This document shows positions 1 through 7,400 of a DNA stretch of 64,000 nucleotides, piece by piece. The stretch lies in assembly GCA_045593405.1 (NCBI GenBank), contig JAZNWN010000003.1, forward strand, positions 124,001 to 188,000, given 5' to 3'. This DNA is from UMGS1933 sp045593405. GTDB lineage: Bacteria > Bacillota > Clostridia > TANB77 > CAG-508. The position numbers and the translations under genes were made by a program. The notes under the pieces are model-generated. The model made no database searches, had not been told where the DNA came from, and saw only the letters and a program-made list of their open reading frames with translations. Position 1 is the stretch's first letter. Every line of letters begins with the position of its first letter.

Positions 1-11
1 TCTAATGCCAT
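1..11 (-). CDS. Possible start of a divergent gene (partial)
   Basis: On the minus strand an ATG at 11-9 opens Met-Ala-Leu and runs off the window. A GAAGGGGG ribosome binding site lies four bases upstream of it. Only the first codons are visible, so the product cannot be named. It would be divergent from glmS. Confidence 0.4.
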
Positions 12-150
12 AAAACCCCCTTCGAGCTAACATTTGCTCTAAAAATATTTTTACCTAATTCAAAGAAAATATAGCATTAGTTAGTTAAATTTTACAGAAA
101 CCTATAAATAAATATTTACTAACAGTAAAGTTTTTGCCAAGATATAAAAT

Positions 151-334
151 AAATAATAATTTATGTGTTTTGTGTTTGGAATTTTGTATTTTGTATTTGG
201 AAAATATATTATAAAAATGTAGGGGCAGGGTTCCACCCCTGCCCGTAAATCAATAATTTTTTTGAGCGGGCGGAGATGGAGCTCCGCCCCTACAAATTAC
301 GCCACACATGTCCATCGCATAAATTATTATTTAT
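151..334. repeat. MITE-like element with AATAATAATTTATG terminal inverted repeats
   Basis: The left end AAATAATAATTTATGTG and the right end GCATAAATTATTATTTA are inverted copies. The interior differs from the other copies: it holds a GTGTTTGG-rich stretch (165-200) and a GTAGGGGC palindrome (219-295), so it looks composite or nested. Same termini as the elements at 5551 and 38447. It fills most of the gap before the glmS promoter. Confidence 0.6.
219..295. repeat. GTAGGGGC palindromic intergenic repeat
   Basis: Begins GTAGGGGCAGGG and ends CCGCCCCTAC, with an internal inverted copy. One of many copies of this REP-like family in the intergenic gaps of the window. Confidence 0.7.
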
Positions 335-373
335 TTCTAAAAAATAGCACTAAAAAATTTTTTTAAATAAGAC

Positions 374-402
374 TTGCTTATTTTTTGTTCTTAGTGTAAT
401 AT
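374..402 (+). promoter_or_regulatory. glmS promoter
   Basis: TTGCTT (374-379) and TAATAT (397-402) are separated by 17 bases, upstream of the ribozyme. A sigma-A type promoter that would place the whole ribozyme in the mRNA leader. Confidence 0.6.
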
Positions 403-464
403 TATACAATAAAACGAAAGAATGCAGATAGAAATTTTATAATAAAGGAGGGAAAAAAGAGTTT

Positions 465-642
465 AAAGTTACAGCGCCAGGACAATTATAATATTGTTGA
501 CGAGGATTAGAACTTATCGAAATTTTCGGCGGATGGTTCTATGGCTATAAGTTACGGTCATAAAAAGTTTACTTAAAAACTAATAGTAATATTAGAACAA
601 AGGTAAATTTTGAGTAACTTCTAATTTGCGTGTCTTTCAATT
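465..642 (+). promoter_or_regulatory. glmS ribozyme (GlcN6P-activated self-cleaving riboswitch)
   Basis: The leader contains the family's conserved core in order: AGCGCC at 473-478 (cleavage expected just before G474), GTTGACGAGGA near 496-506, TTATCGA near 513-519 and TTTCGGCGGATG near 523-534, followed by a variable paired region before glmS. In this family glucosamine-6-phosphate acts as a cofactor for self-cleavage, which destabilises the glmS message. The 3' boundary is approximate. Confidence 0.93.
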
Positions 643-668
643 CTAAAATGATTTAAGGAGGATTACCT

Positions 669-2507
669 ATGTGTGGAATTGTTGGATATATAGGAACAAA
701 AAAAGCAAGTCCGATTTTAATACAAGGGCTTTTGAAATTAGAATATAGAGGATATGACTCAGCAGGGATTGCAACAATAGAAAAAACTGGAATCACAGTT
801 ATGAAAGATAAAGGAAGGGTTAAGAATTTATACGATTTAGAAGGAATAGATGATTTAGAAGGGACAGTTGGTATTGCACATACAAGATGGGCAACACATG
901 GAAAACCATCTAAAGTTAATTCTCATCCTCATATGGATCAAGATAATTTATTTGCAGTTGTTCATAATGGTATAATAGAAAATTATAATGAAATTAAAAG
1001 TGATTTGAGTTCAAAAGGATATAAATTTTTATCACAAACAGATACAGAAGTTATACCAAATTTAATAAATTATTATTTTAAACAAGATAAAAATAATGAT
1101 GATAAAAAAATATTAAGAGCAGTAAAAAATGCATGTATGGATTTAAAAGGAAGTTTTGCAATAGAAGTACTTTCTAAAGAAAATCCAGAAAAGATGATAG
1201 TTGTAAGAAAAGATAGTCCACTTGTAATAGGAAAGGGGATTGATGAGTTCTTTATAGCATCAGATATACCAGCTATTCTTTCTTATACAAAAGAATTTTA
1301 TCTTTTAAATGATTTTGAATTTGTAGAAATACAAAATGGAATAGCAAAAATATATGATAAAGATTTAGAAGAAATTGAAAAGAAAATAACGAAAATAGAA
1401 TGGGATAGTAGTAGTGCTGAAAAAGATGGATATGAACATTTTATGCTAAAAGAAATACATGAGCAACCAGTTGCAGTAAGAGAAACAATAGGAGCAAGAT
1501 TAAATAATAAAAAAGTAGATTTTGAAGAACTAAATCTTACTAAAGAGTATTTAGAAACTATAAATAAAATTTGTATAGTTGCATGTGGTACAGCAATGCA
1601 TGCAGGATTAGCTACTAAGAAGATATTTGAAGAGTTTTGCAAAATACATGTAGAGGTAGATATTGCATCTGAATTTAGATATAGAGATCCTATTGTAGAT
1701 GAAAAGACTTTAGTAATATTTATAAGTCAGTCAGGAGAAACTGCAGACACAATTGCAGCATTAAAACTTTCAAAAGAAAAGGGAGCAAAAACAATTGCAA
1801 TATCAAATGTAATAGGAAGTTCAATAACAAGAGAAGCGGATTATTATATATATACACATGCAGGACCAGAAATCGCTGTTGCTTCAACTAAAGCATATAC
1901 TTCACAAATAACTTTACTTACAGTACTTGCAATGTATATAGGGGAATTACTAAACAGAGTAGAAGAAGAAAAAATAGAAAAATTAAAAAAGGATTTATTA
2001 GAAATACCAAGCAAAGTTCAGGAAGTTTTAAAAGATGTAAGTTTAATACAAAAGTTTGCAAAAAAAGTTTATCAAGAGCAAGATATGTTTTTCCTAGGAA
2101 GAGGAGTAGATTATGCAGTAAGTTTAGAAGGATCATTGAAATTAAAAGAAATATCTTATATACACTCTGAGGCATATGCATCAGGAGAATTAAAACATGG
2201 ACCAATTGCGCTAATAGATTGTGGAACAACAGTAATAGGAATTGTTACTGAACCTGATTTAGTAGAAAAATCTGTAAGTAATTTACAAGAAGTAATAACA
2301 AGAGGTGCAAAAGTATTGCTTATAACAAATGAGGACATGGAGAATAAAGGATTTGAAACTATAATAAAAATACCAAAAACAAATAGATTATTATCGCCAA
2401 TATTATCTGTAGTACCTATGCAATTACTTGCATATTATATTTCAAAAAATAAAGGATTAGACGTAGATAAACCAAGAAACTTAGCAAAATCAGTAACAGT
2501 TGAATAA
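669..2507 (+). CDS. glmS: Glutamine--fructose-6-phosphate aminotransferase (isomerizing)
   Basis: Makes glucosamine-6-phosphate from fructose-6-phosphate and glutamine, the first step toward UDP-GlcNAc and cell wall. The 612 residues match the family. MCGIVGYIG at the N-terminus supplies Cys2, the glutaminase nucleophile, in a class II amidotransferase domain (about 1-215). Two SIS domains follow, with CGTAMHAGL, SQSGETADT and SGELKHGP motifs, and the C-terminus DKPRNLAKSVTVE is typical. The start follows a TTAAGGAGG site. Regulation is by the upstream glmS ribozyme. No in-frame CGG. Confidence 0.98.
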   Translation: MCGIVGYIGTKKASPILIQGLLKLEYRGYDSAGIATIEKTGITVMKDKGRVKNLYDLEGIDDLEGTVGIAHTRWATHGKPSKVNSHPHMDQDNLFAVVHNGIIENYNEIKSDLSSKGYKFLSQTDTEVIPNLINYYFKQDKNNDDKKILRAVKNACMDLKGSFAIEVLSKENPEKMIVVRKDSPLVIGKGIDEFFIASDIPAILSYTKEFYLLNDFEFVEIQNGIAKIYDKDLEEIEKKITKIEWDSSSAEKDGYEHFMLKEIHEQPVAVRETIGARLNNKKVDFEELNLTKEYLETINKICIVACGTAMHAGLATKKIFEEFCKIHVEVDIASEFRYRDPIVDEKTLVIFISQSGETADTIAALKLSKEKGAKTIAISNVIGSSITREADYYIYTHAGPEIAVASTKAYTSQITLLTVLAMYIGELLNRVEEEKIEKLKKDLLEIPSKVQEVLKDVSLIQKFAKKVYQEQDMFFLGRGVDYAVSLEGSLKLKEISYIHSEAYASGELKHGPIALIDCGTTVIGIVTEPDLVEKSVSNLQEVITRGAKVLLITNEDMENKGFETIIKIPKTNRLLSPILSVVPMQLLAYYISKNKGLDVDKPRNLAKSVTVE

Positions 2508-2511
2508 AAAT

Positions 2512-2680
2512 ATAAAACAAATCCCCCATACTACGGTTTTGAGTATGGGGGATTGTTCCGAAAAATGCCTTCGGATGGCTTTTTTGCCGAAATATTTCCC
2601 GGCATACTGCCAGTAACTTTTGTTAGCTGGCGTTGTATGGCAGAAGAGCCATACAATAATGTCTGGTAGCAACCAGAACA
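2512..2680 (-). ncRNA. Structured small RNA of unknown class, with own promoter and terminator
   Basis: On the minus strand a perfect TTGACA-17-TATAAT promoter (2714-2709, 2691-2686) lies just upstream. The predicted RNA of about 168 nt has a closing stem TTGTTC (2681-2676) with GAACAA (2558-2553). Enclosed are small hairpins: CTGG/CCAG, TTGTATGGC/GCCATACAA, GCCAG..TAAC/GTTA..CTGGC, TGCCG/CGGCA and GCC/GGC with A/T flanks. It ends in a strong terminator hairpin CCCCCATAC/GTATGGGGG followed by a T-rich run. No protein fits. I do not recognise the Rfam class; it shows no SRP RNA or tmRNA signatures, and 6S RNA cannot be excluded. Confidence 0.7.
2520..2555 (-). terminator. Terminator of the minus-strand RNA
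   Basis: AATCCCCCATAC and GTATGGGGGATT form a 12-bp stem. The T-rich tail is on the minus strand (TTGTTTTAT); on the plus strand the stem is followed by GTTCC. It may also help end glmS transcription. Confidence 0.7.
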
Positions 2681-2685
2681 AACAT

Positions 2686-2714
2686 ATTATAGATTAAAAA
2701 AAGTAAAATGTCAA
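2686..2714 (-). promoter_or_regulatory. Promoter of the minus-strand structured RNA
   Basis: Reading the minus strand: TTGACA (2714-2709), a 17-base spacer, TATAAT (2691-2686). Both hexamers are perfect consensus. Confidence 0.75.
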
Positions 2715-2779
2715 CATTTGTAAATATTTATAATTTATAATAAATCGAAAAATGTCGAGATGTTTTCTTGAAAAGCATA

Positions 2780-2808
2780 TTGTTTTTTTGGCAATAATGT
2801 TATATATT
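2780..2808 (+). promoter_or_regulatory. Promoter of the small toxin mRNA
   Basis: TTGTTT (2780-2785), 17 bases, TATATT (2803-2808). Transcription would start near 2815, just before ATAGGAAATGAGAAC, which is repeated in inverted orientation at the other end of the locus. Confidence 0.5.
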
Positions 2809-2873
2809 AATTCATATAGGAAATGAGAACGAGCAGATGTGGTTTGCCTCCTACATAAGAGGAGGTGAGGCGT

Positions 2874-2993
2874 ATGGTAGAAGAAACATTATTAGTAATA
2901 ATATATTTACTTTTTATTGCTCTTGTGGCAGTAACTATCATTGCGTTTGCCTTGATTATAGCGATTGCAGTAATTATTAGCAAACAAAAATAA
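2874..2993 (+). CDS. Small hydrophobic peptide, probable type I (par/Fst-like, Hol-Tox-like) toxin
   Basis: A 39-residue peptide: a short acidic start (MVEET), one long hydrophobic segment (about residues 6-35) and a basic SKQK end, as in membrane-acting type I toxins. A very strong AGGAGGTGAGG site precedes the ATG. An upstream CCTCCT can pair with that AGGAGG and hide it in a hairpin. A convergent antisense RNA starts at about 3087 and shares a bidirectional terminator. Size, composition and layout resemble par/Fst and the small holin-like toxins. Function is inferred from context, not from a firm family match. Confidence 0.7.
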   Translation: MVEETLLVIIYLLFIALVAVTIIAFALIIAIAVIISKQK

Positions 2994-2999
2994 ACCAAT

Positions 3000-3087
3000 A
3001 AAAAAACGCATCTGTAATTTGCCTCTTGTAGATGCGTTTTTATTATATCAATTTGGTAAGCCACGTTTGTGGTTTCTCCATTTCCTA
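3000..3087 (-). ncRNA. Antisense RNA of the type I toxin locus (candidate antitoxin)
   Basis: A perfect TTGACA-17-TATAAT promoter on the minus strand (3121-3116, 3098-3093) drives a short RNA convergent on the toxin mRNA, ending at the shared hairpin at 3001-3043. TGTGGTTT occurs both in the toxin leader (2838-2845) and near 3068-3075, and TTTGCCTC occurs both in the leader and in the terminator loop. The antisense RNA can therefore pair with the toxin leader as well as with the 3' end, as RNA II does in par/Fst. Confidence 0.65.
3001..3043. terminator. Bidirectional terminator shared by toxin mRNA and antisense RNA
   Basis: AAAAACGCATCT ... AGATGCGTTTTT stem with runs of A and T on the two sides, so it can terminate transcription in both directions. 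Confidence 0.75.
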
Positions 3088-3092
3088 TAATT

Positions 3093-3121
3093 ATTATACA
3101 TTTGTATTTTCTTTTTGTCAA
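3093..3121 (-). promoter_or_regulatory. Promoter of the antisense RNA
   Basis: On the minus strand: TTGACA (3121-3116), 17 bases, TATAAT (3098-3093). It is stronger than the toxin promoter, as expected for an unstable antitoxin RNA. Confidence 0.7.
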
Positions 3122-3150
3122 ACAAAAATACAAAATTTTTTAAAAATGTA

Positions 3151-3178
3151 TTGCAAATTTTATTTATTGTGGTAAAAT
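3151..3178 (+). promoter_or_regulatory. ruvA promoter
   Basis: TTGCAA (3151-3156), 16 bases, TAAAAT (3173-3178), about 40 bases before the ruvA start. Confidence 0.55.
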
Positions 3179-3217
3179 ACAAATAGAAAATTTGTTTGCT
3201 AATAAAAGGAGATAAAA

Positions 3218-3814
3218 ATGTTTGCATATATAAAAGGAAGTTTAGAAGTAAAATCAATAAATTATGTTGTAGTAGAAAATAATGGAATAGGTTATAAAAT
3301 ATACATGTCTGCAAAATCATTAGGAACAATAGGTAGTGTTGGTGATGTGGTAAAAGTATATACACACTATCATGTAAGAGAAGATGATATAAGCCTATAT
3401 GGTTTTAATACAGAAGAGGAACTTAGAATGTTTGAGATATTAATTAGTGTAAGTGGAGTAGGAGTAAAATCTGCTTTGACAATGTTATCTGATATAACAC
3501 CATCTAGTTTTGCACTTGCAGTTATAAATGATGATGTTACAAGACTTACAAAAGTGCCGGGAGTAGGCAAAAAGACTGCACAAAGATTGATTTTAGAATT
3601 AAAAGACAAACTAAAATCTGAAGATATAACATGCGGAGAAATTGAGGTAGAAGAATGTAAAAATAACTGTGCAATAAATAATGATGCAATTGTAGCACTT
3701 CAAGTATTAGGATATTGTAAAAAAGAAGCAGAAACTGCATTAGAAAAAATAGATATACAAAATCTAAGTGTAGAAGAAACAATAAAGGAAGCTTTAAAAT
3801 ATTTGAGTAGATAA
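3218..3814 (+). CDS. ruvA: Holliday junction branch migration protein RuvA
   Basis: The DNA-binding subunit that loads RuvB on Holliday junctions. Its 198 residues match the family: an N-terminal OB fold (MFAYIKGSL...), two helix-hairpin-helix motifs (SGVGVKSAL and PGVGKKTAQRLI at about 85-120) and a small C-terminal helical domain that contacts RuvB (about 150-198). The start follows AAAAGGAGATAAAA. ruvB does not follow; the next gene is rarA, also a recombination-linked AAA+ ATPase. Confidence 0.96.
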   Translation: MFAYIKGSLEVKSINYVVVENNGIGYKIYMSAKSLGTIGSVGDVVKVYTHYHVREDDISLYGFNTEEELRMFEILISVSGVGVKSALTMLSDITPSSFALAVINDDVTRLTKVPGVGKKTAQRLILELKDKLKSEDITCGEIEVEECKNNCAINNDAIVALQVLGYCKKEAETALEKIDIQNLSVEETIKEALKYLSR

Positions 3815-3883
3815 AAATATATTAAAACACACACTTCCTACTTCAACAAATAATACTAAACCAAGAAAAGATAGGAGAAAAAC

Positions 3884-5131
3884 ATGGACCTAAATAAACC
3901 TTTAGCATACAGAATGAGACCAACTACACTAGAGGAATTTGTAGGACAAGAAGAAGTTGTTGGAAAAGATAAAATTTTATATAGAACAATTAAAGCAGAT
4001 AGATTATCTAGTGTAATATTATGGGGACCAACAGGATGCGGAAAAACATCTCTTGCAAAAGTAATTAGTAATACTACAAAAAATAATTTTATAAAATTAA
4101 ATGCAGTAACAGCAGGAATTTCAGACATAAAAAAAGCAATAGAAGAATCTAAAAATGCGTTTTTAAATCCAAGTGGAAAATGTATATTATTTATAGATGA
4201 GATACATAGATTTAATAAACTTCAACAAGATGCATTACTTCCTTTTGTAGAAGATGGAACAGTTATACTAATAGGAGCAACAACAGAAAATCCATATTTT
4301 GAAGTTAATAAAGCATTAATTTCAAGATCTATGGTTGTAAAATTAAAGCCTTTAGAACCAGAAGATATATTTAAAATATTAAAAAATGCTTTAGTAAGTA
4401 AAGAGGGCTTAGGAACATATAAAATTAAGATAGAGGATGAAACTTTAAGAGCAATTTCTAAATTATCAAATGGAGATGTTAGAACAGCATTAAATAGTTT
4501 AGAAGTAGCAGTACTTACAACAGGCCTTGATAAAGATGGGTTTATTAATATAACTGACGAAATTGTAGCTGAAAGTATGGGCAAGAAAAAAACAATGTTT
4601 GATAAAAGTGGAGATGCTCATTATGATAATATAAGTGCATTTATAAAATCTATGAGAGGAAGCGATCCAGATGCAACTGTATTTTATTTAGCAAGAGCAA
4701 TTGATGGAGGAGAAGATCCAATGTTTTTAGCTAGAAGAATTGTAATTGCGGCAGCTGAAGATGTTGGCTTAGCAAATCCAAATGCACTTGTGATAGCAAA
4801 TGCAGCAATGCAAGCTGTTCAAACAGTAGGGATGCCAGAAGGAAGAATAATATTATCTGAAGCGGCAATTTATGTTGCATTATCAAAAAAATCAAATGCA
4901 AGTTATATGGCAATAAATAAGGCACTTGAAGATGTAAGAACTAAAGATACCGGGGAGATTCCTATGCATATAAGAAATGCAGAAATAAAAGGAATGGAAA
5001 ACTTCGGATATGGACAGGGATATAAATATCCACACAACTATCCAGGGCATATTGTAGAACAACAATATTTACCAGATAAAATGCTAGGAACAAAATATTT
5101 TGAAAAAGATGAAAACATAAATTTAAATTAA
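3884..5131 (+). CDS. rarA: Replication-associated recombination protein A (MgsA/RarA family AAA+ ATPase)
   Basis: A clamp-loader-like ATPase that acts at stalled replication forks. The 415 residues show a Walker A GPTGCGKTS (about 47-55), Walker B LFIDEIHRF (about 106-114) and sensor 1 IGATTENP. The C-terminal oligomerisation domain includes MQAVQTVGMPEGRI. The GCGKT glycine is preceded by TGC, so a CGG there spans two codons and is read normally. That is a useful contrast with the in-frame CGG sites. Confidence 0.95.
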   Translation: MDLNKPLAYRMRPTTLEEFVGQEEVVGKDKILYRTIKADRLSSVILWGPTGCGKTSLAKVISNTTKNNFIKLNAVTAGISDIKKAIEESKNAFLNPSGKCILFIDEIHRFNKLQQDALLPFVEDGTVILIGATTENPYFEVNKALISRSMVVKLKPLEPEDIFKILKNALVSKEGLGTYKIKIEDETLRAISKLSNGDVRTALNSLEVAVLTTGLDKDGFINITDEIVAESMGKKKTMFDKSGDAHYDNISAFIKSMRGSDPDATVFYLARAIDGGEDPMFLARRIVIAAAEDVGLANPNALVIANAAMQAVQTVGMPEGRIILSEAAIYVALSKKSNASYMAINKALEDVRTKDTGEIPMHIRNAEIKGMENFGYGQGYKYPHNYPGHIVEQQYLPDKMLGTKYFEKDENINLN

Positions 5132-5207
5132 AAAATATAAAATTAGAATAATAAAAACAAAACAACCAATAATTAGATTATAGGTTGTTTTATTTTTAGG
5201 AGGAAAA

Positions 5208-5552
5208 ATGTTAAAAAAATTTTTAGTTGGTTTATTCGCTGGAATTGTTAGTGGCCTTTTTGCAGCTGGTGGAGGAATGATAGTTGTACCAGCATTAATT
5301 CATTTATTTAACTTAGAAGATAAGAATGCAAGAGCAACATCAGTACTTGCAATATTACCAATGGTAATTACAAGTGGAATATTTTATTATAACAATAATT
5401 ATATAGATTGGAAGCTAGGAGCTACCTGCGCAGTTGGAGGAGTTATAGGAGGATACATAGGTGCTAAATTACTAAAAAAATTACCAACAAAAATTTTAAA
5501 AATTGCATTCACATGTTTCTTGATTTATGTATCAATAAAAATGATGATTTAA
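5208..5552 (+). CDS. TSUP-family (TauE/SafE, DUF81) membrane protein, half-size
   Basis: A 114-residue membrane protein with the family's N-terminal GLFAGIVSGLFAAGGGMIVVPAL motif and about four hydrophobic segments. TSUP transporters, linked to sulfite, sulfoacetate or other small anions, are usually about 250 residues. This is one half, and a second half-size gene follows at 5745, so the two may form a heterodimer. RBS GGAGG precedes the ATG. Its stop codon lies in the left end of a MITE-like repeat. Substrate unknown. Confidence 0.8.
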   Translation: MLKKFLVGLFAGIVSGLFAAGGGMIVVPALIHLFNLEDKNARATSVLAILPMVITSGIFYYNNNYIDWKLGATCAVGGVIGGYIGAKLLKKLPTKILKIAFTCFLIYVSIKMMI

Positions 5553-5730
5553 ATAATAATTTATATGACAATATAATAATTTTAAAATTTCAGCCGTTTT
5601 GTATATTTTATAAAAAATTAACATTCGACAGCCCTTTGAGGCGGGGGAATGCCAGCGTATGCCTTGGAGAATTTAATTTTTTAGAAAATCATACAAAAGT
5701 TAGGCTGAAATTCTCATAAATTATTATTTA
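5551..5730. repeat. MITE-like element, about 180 bp
   Basis: Terminal inverted repeats AAATAATAATTTATATGA and TCATAAATTATTATTTA. The interior (CAGCCGTTTTGTAT ... ATACAAAAGTTAGGCTG) folds into a long hairpin. Nearly identical to 38447-38626, and its core recurs at 47533-47648. It separates the two TSUP halves. Confidence 0.8.
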
Positions 5731-5744
5731 TAAGGAGGAAACTT

Positions 5745-6138
5745 ATGTTAAAAATATTAACTGGACTGGTTTCAGGAATTGTAAGTGGTACAGGCATGGG
5801 CGGAGGAACTATACTAATATTAATATTATCGGTATTCATGCGGAATAGACCAACATGTGGCACAAGCTACAAACTTAGTATTCTTTGTTCCAACATCAAT
5901 TACAGCAATAATAGTATCTATAAAAGAAAAATTAATAGATTGGAACACAGGAATATGGGTAGCTTCAGCAGGAATTGTTGGTGCTATTATAGGAGCAAAA
6001 ATTTCTGTAAATATGAATGTGGACATGCTTAAGAAATGGTTTGGGGCTTTTTTAGCAATTATTGCAATATATGAGATATATTCTCTAATAAAACAGTATA
6101 GAATTAATAAAAAAACAGATAATAATATAAACAGATAA
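5745..6138 (+). CDS. TSUP-family membrane protein, half-size, needs +1 shift at CGG 5841
   Basis: The start follows AAGGAGGAAACTT. Frame 1 gives MLKILTGLVSGIVSGTGMGG and runs into CGG at 5841-5843, after which the sequence is nonsense. Skipping C5841 continues with GIDQHVAQATNLVFFVPTS, the expected TSUP sequence, to a stop at 6138. The joined product is 130 residues, close in size to its 114-residue neighbour. Other CGG triplets in the gene (GGC|GGA, TCG|GTA) are out of frame and harmless. Confidence 0.85.
5841..5843 (+). other. In-frame CGG, +1 recoding site (TSUP gene)
   Basis: Context ATG CGG AAT; reading ATG (C) GGA ATA restores the frame. Confidence 0.85.
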
Positions 6139-6153
6139 ATTTAATAAAAAATT

Positions 6154-6209
6154 GTAGGAGAGGACTTCCACGTCCGTCCGCGGGCAGGGGGTGGAACCCT
6201 GCCCTACAA
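6154..6209. repeat. GTAGG-type palindromic intergenic repeat
   Basis: Opens TTGTAGGAGAGGACTTCC and closes with CCCTGCCCTACAA; same family as 219-295. Confidence 0.65.
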
Positions 6210-6237
6210 AATTAAATAAAATGAGGAGGAATGTATA

Positions 6238-6363
6238 GTGAAATTTGTAAAAGGAATAATTATAGGAAGTGCAATAGGAGTAGGTGTAATGATGATGTAT
6301 TCAGAAGGAATGTTAAATAAGAAAAAAATGAAACAAATGGTAAGAAAAATGAATGTATTATAA
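6238..6363 (+). CDS. Small membrane-anchored hypothetical protein (41 aa)
   Basis: A GTG start follows AGGAGG with 8-base spacing. The product has a glycine-rich hydrophobic segment (VKGIIIGSAIGVGVMMM) and a basic tail (KKKMKQMVRKMNVL), like the small YtxH/YrzQ-type proteins of Firmicutes, though a family cannot be assigned. It ends just before a bidirectional terminator. Confidence 0.6.
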   Translation: MKFVKGIIIGSAIGVGVMMMYSEGMLNKKKMKQMVRKMNVL

Positions 6364-6370
6364 AAAAAAA

Positions 6371-6408
6371 TTTTAAGAAGGTTGGATATATCCAACCTTC
6401 TTAAAATT
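6371..6408. terminator. Bidirectional terminator
   Basis: TTTAAGAAGGTTGGAT and ATCCAACCTTCTTAAA form a perfect stem between the convergent small gene and the minus-strand HAD gene. Confidence 0.8.
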
Positions 6409-7255
6409 TTATAAATTTATAAATTGCTTCTGCAAAGCCACCCTGTTCTACTGTTTTTTTTGTGGTGTATTGTGCAATCTGCTTTAATTCAGAGTATGCA
6501 TTATTTACAGCAATTCCAATTCCGGCATTTTCTACCATATCTAAGTCGTTTAGATTGTCGCCAATTGCTAGAATTTCATCTTTATGTATTTTTAAATAAT
6601 TTCCTAAAATTTCAAGAGCATTTCCTTTACTAGCGTTTTTAGGAATAATGTCTAAATATTCATATTCCTTATTTATAATTTTATCTTTAAAATTACCATA
6701 TTTTTTTATATTTATAACAGAGACATCAAAAGTATTTAAAATTTTTTCTTGGATTTTCTCTAGGGAGGTGGTAGAAGAAATTACTACTTTTGAAATAGGT
6801 ATTTCTTTTTTTGATAAATAATTTAATAAATCAGGAACAATTTTAAACTCTAATTTATTATTATAAATATTAGTTTTTTGAAGTTTATAGTTTCTTAAAT
6901 CTAAATATAGCAATTCTTCTGTTATAATTTGATTTTTTGTGTAAATATGAACATGTAAATTGTTTTCTTTAGCAAGTTTGATAGTACTTGTTACAATAGA
7001 AGAATCTAATAAACTTTGATAAATTTCTTCACCTGTTTTTAAATTTATAATAGAAGTACCATTTCCAAAAATACCATAAGAGGCATTAAAAGAAGAACAT
7101 AGACCTTTATATATAGAATATGTTTTTCCAGTACATACAACAAAAGGGATATTACTTTTGTTAATATCAGAAATAGCTTTAAAATTATCTTTATAAATAC
7201 CGTTGTTTTTATCAATTATAGTTCCATCTAAATCACTGGCAACTAATTTAATCAT
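6401..7255 (-). CDS. Cof-type HAD hydrolase (sugar-phosphate phosphatase-like)
   Basis: One of two clear minus-strand protein genes that lie wholly in the window. At 284 residues it has the HAD signature DLDGTII at 8-14 (nucleophile Asp8), a type II cap, the motif III lysine region and the C-terminal GDNLNDLDMVENAG with its metal-binding aspartates. Cof-type members dephosphorylate sugar phosphates, nucleotides or FMN; specificity cannot be read here. Convergent with the upstream genes and divergent from tig. Confidence 0.9.
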   Translation of the reverse strand: MIKLVASDLDGTIIDKNNGIYKDNFKAISDINKSNIPFVVCTGKTYSIYKGLCSSFNASYGIFGNGTSIINLKTGEEIYQSLLDSSIVTSTIKLAKENNLHVHIYTKNQIITEELLYLDLRNYKLQKTNIYNNKLEFKIVPDLLNYLSKKEIPISKVVISSTTSLEKIQEKILNTFDVSVINIKKYGNFKDKIINKEYEYLDIIPKNASKGNALEILGNYLKIHKDEILAIGDNLNDLDMVENAGIGIAVNNAYSELKQIAQYTTKKTVEQGGFAEAIYKFIKF

Positions 7256-7330
7256 AATAAAAAACCCCCAACATTAAAAGTATACCATAAAATTACTATT
7301 ATGTAAAGCAAAGTTTTTGCTTTAAACTAC

Positions 7331-7358
7331 TTGCAAATTCTGAAAATTATGATATAAT
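7331..7358 (+). promoter_or_regulatory. tig promoter
   Basis: TTGCAA (7331-7336), 16 bases, TATAAT (7353-7358). Confidence 0.65.
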
Positions 7359-7400
7359 ACTACAGTTGAATTTATTAACTTATGAAAGGATTGAATTTAA

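Noticed and set aside
4921..4990. NNC|GGN junctions (for example ACC GGG in rarA) as further shift sites
   Set aside because: The zero frame continues normally through these junctions; the CGG is not in frame.
5513..5719. A 68-codon open frame between the TSUP genes
   Set aside because: It overlaps the end of the first gene and a MITE-like element; no RBS, no homology.
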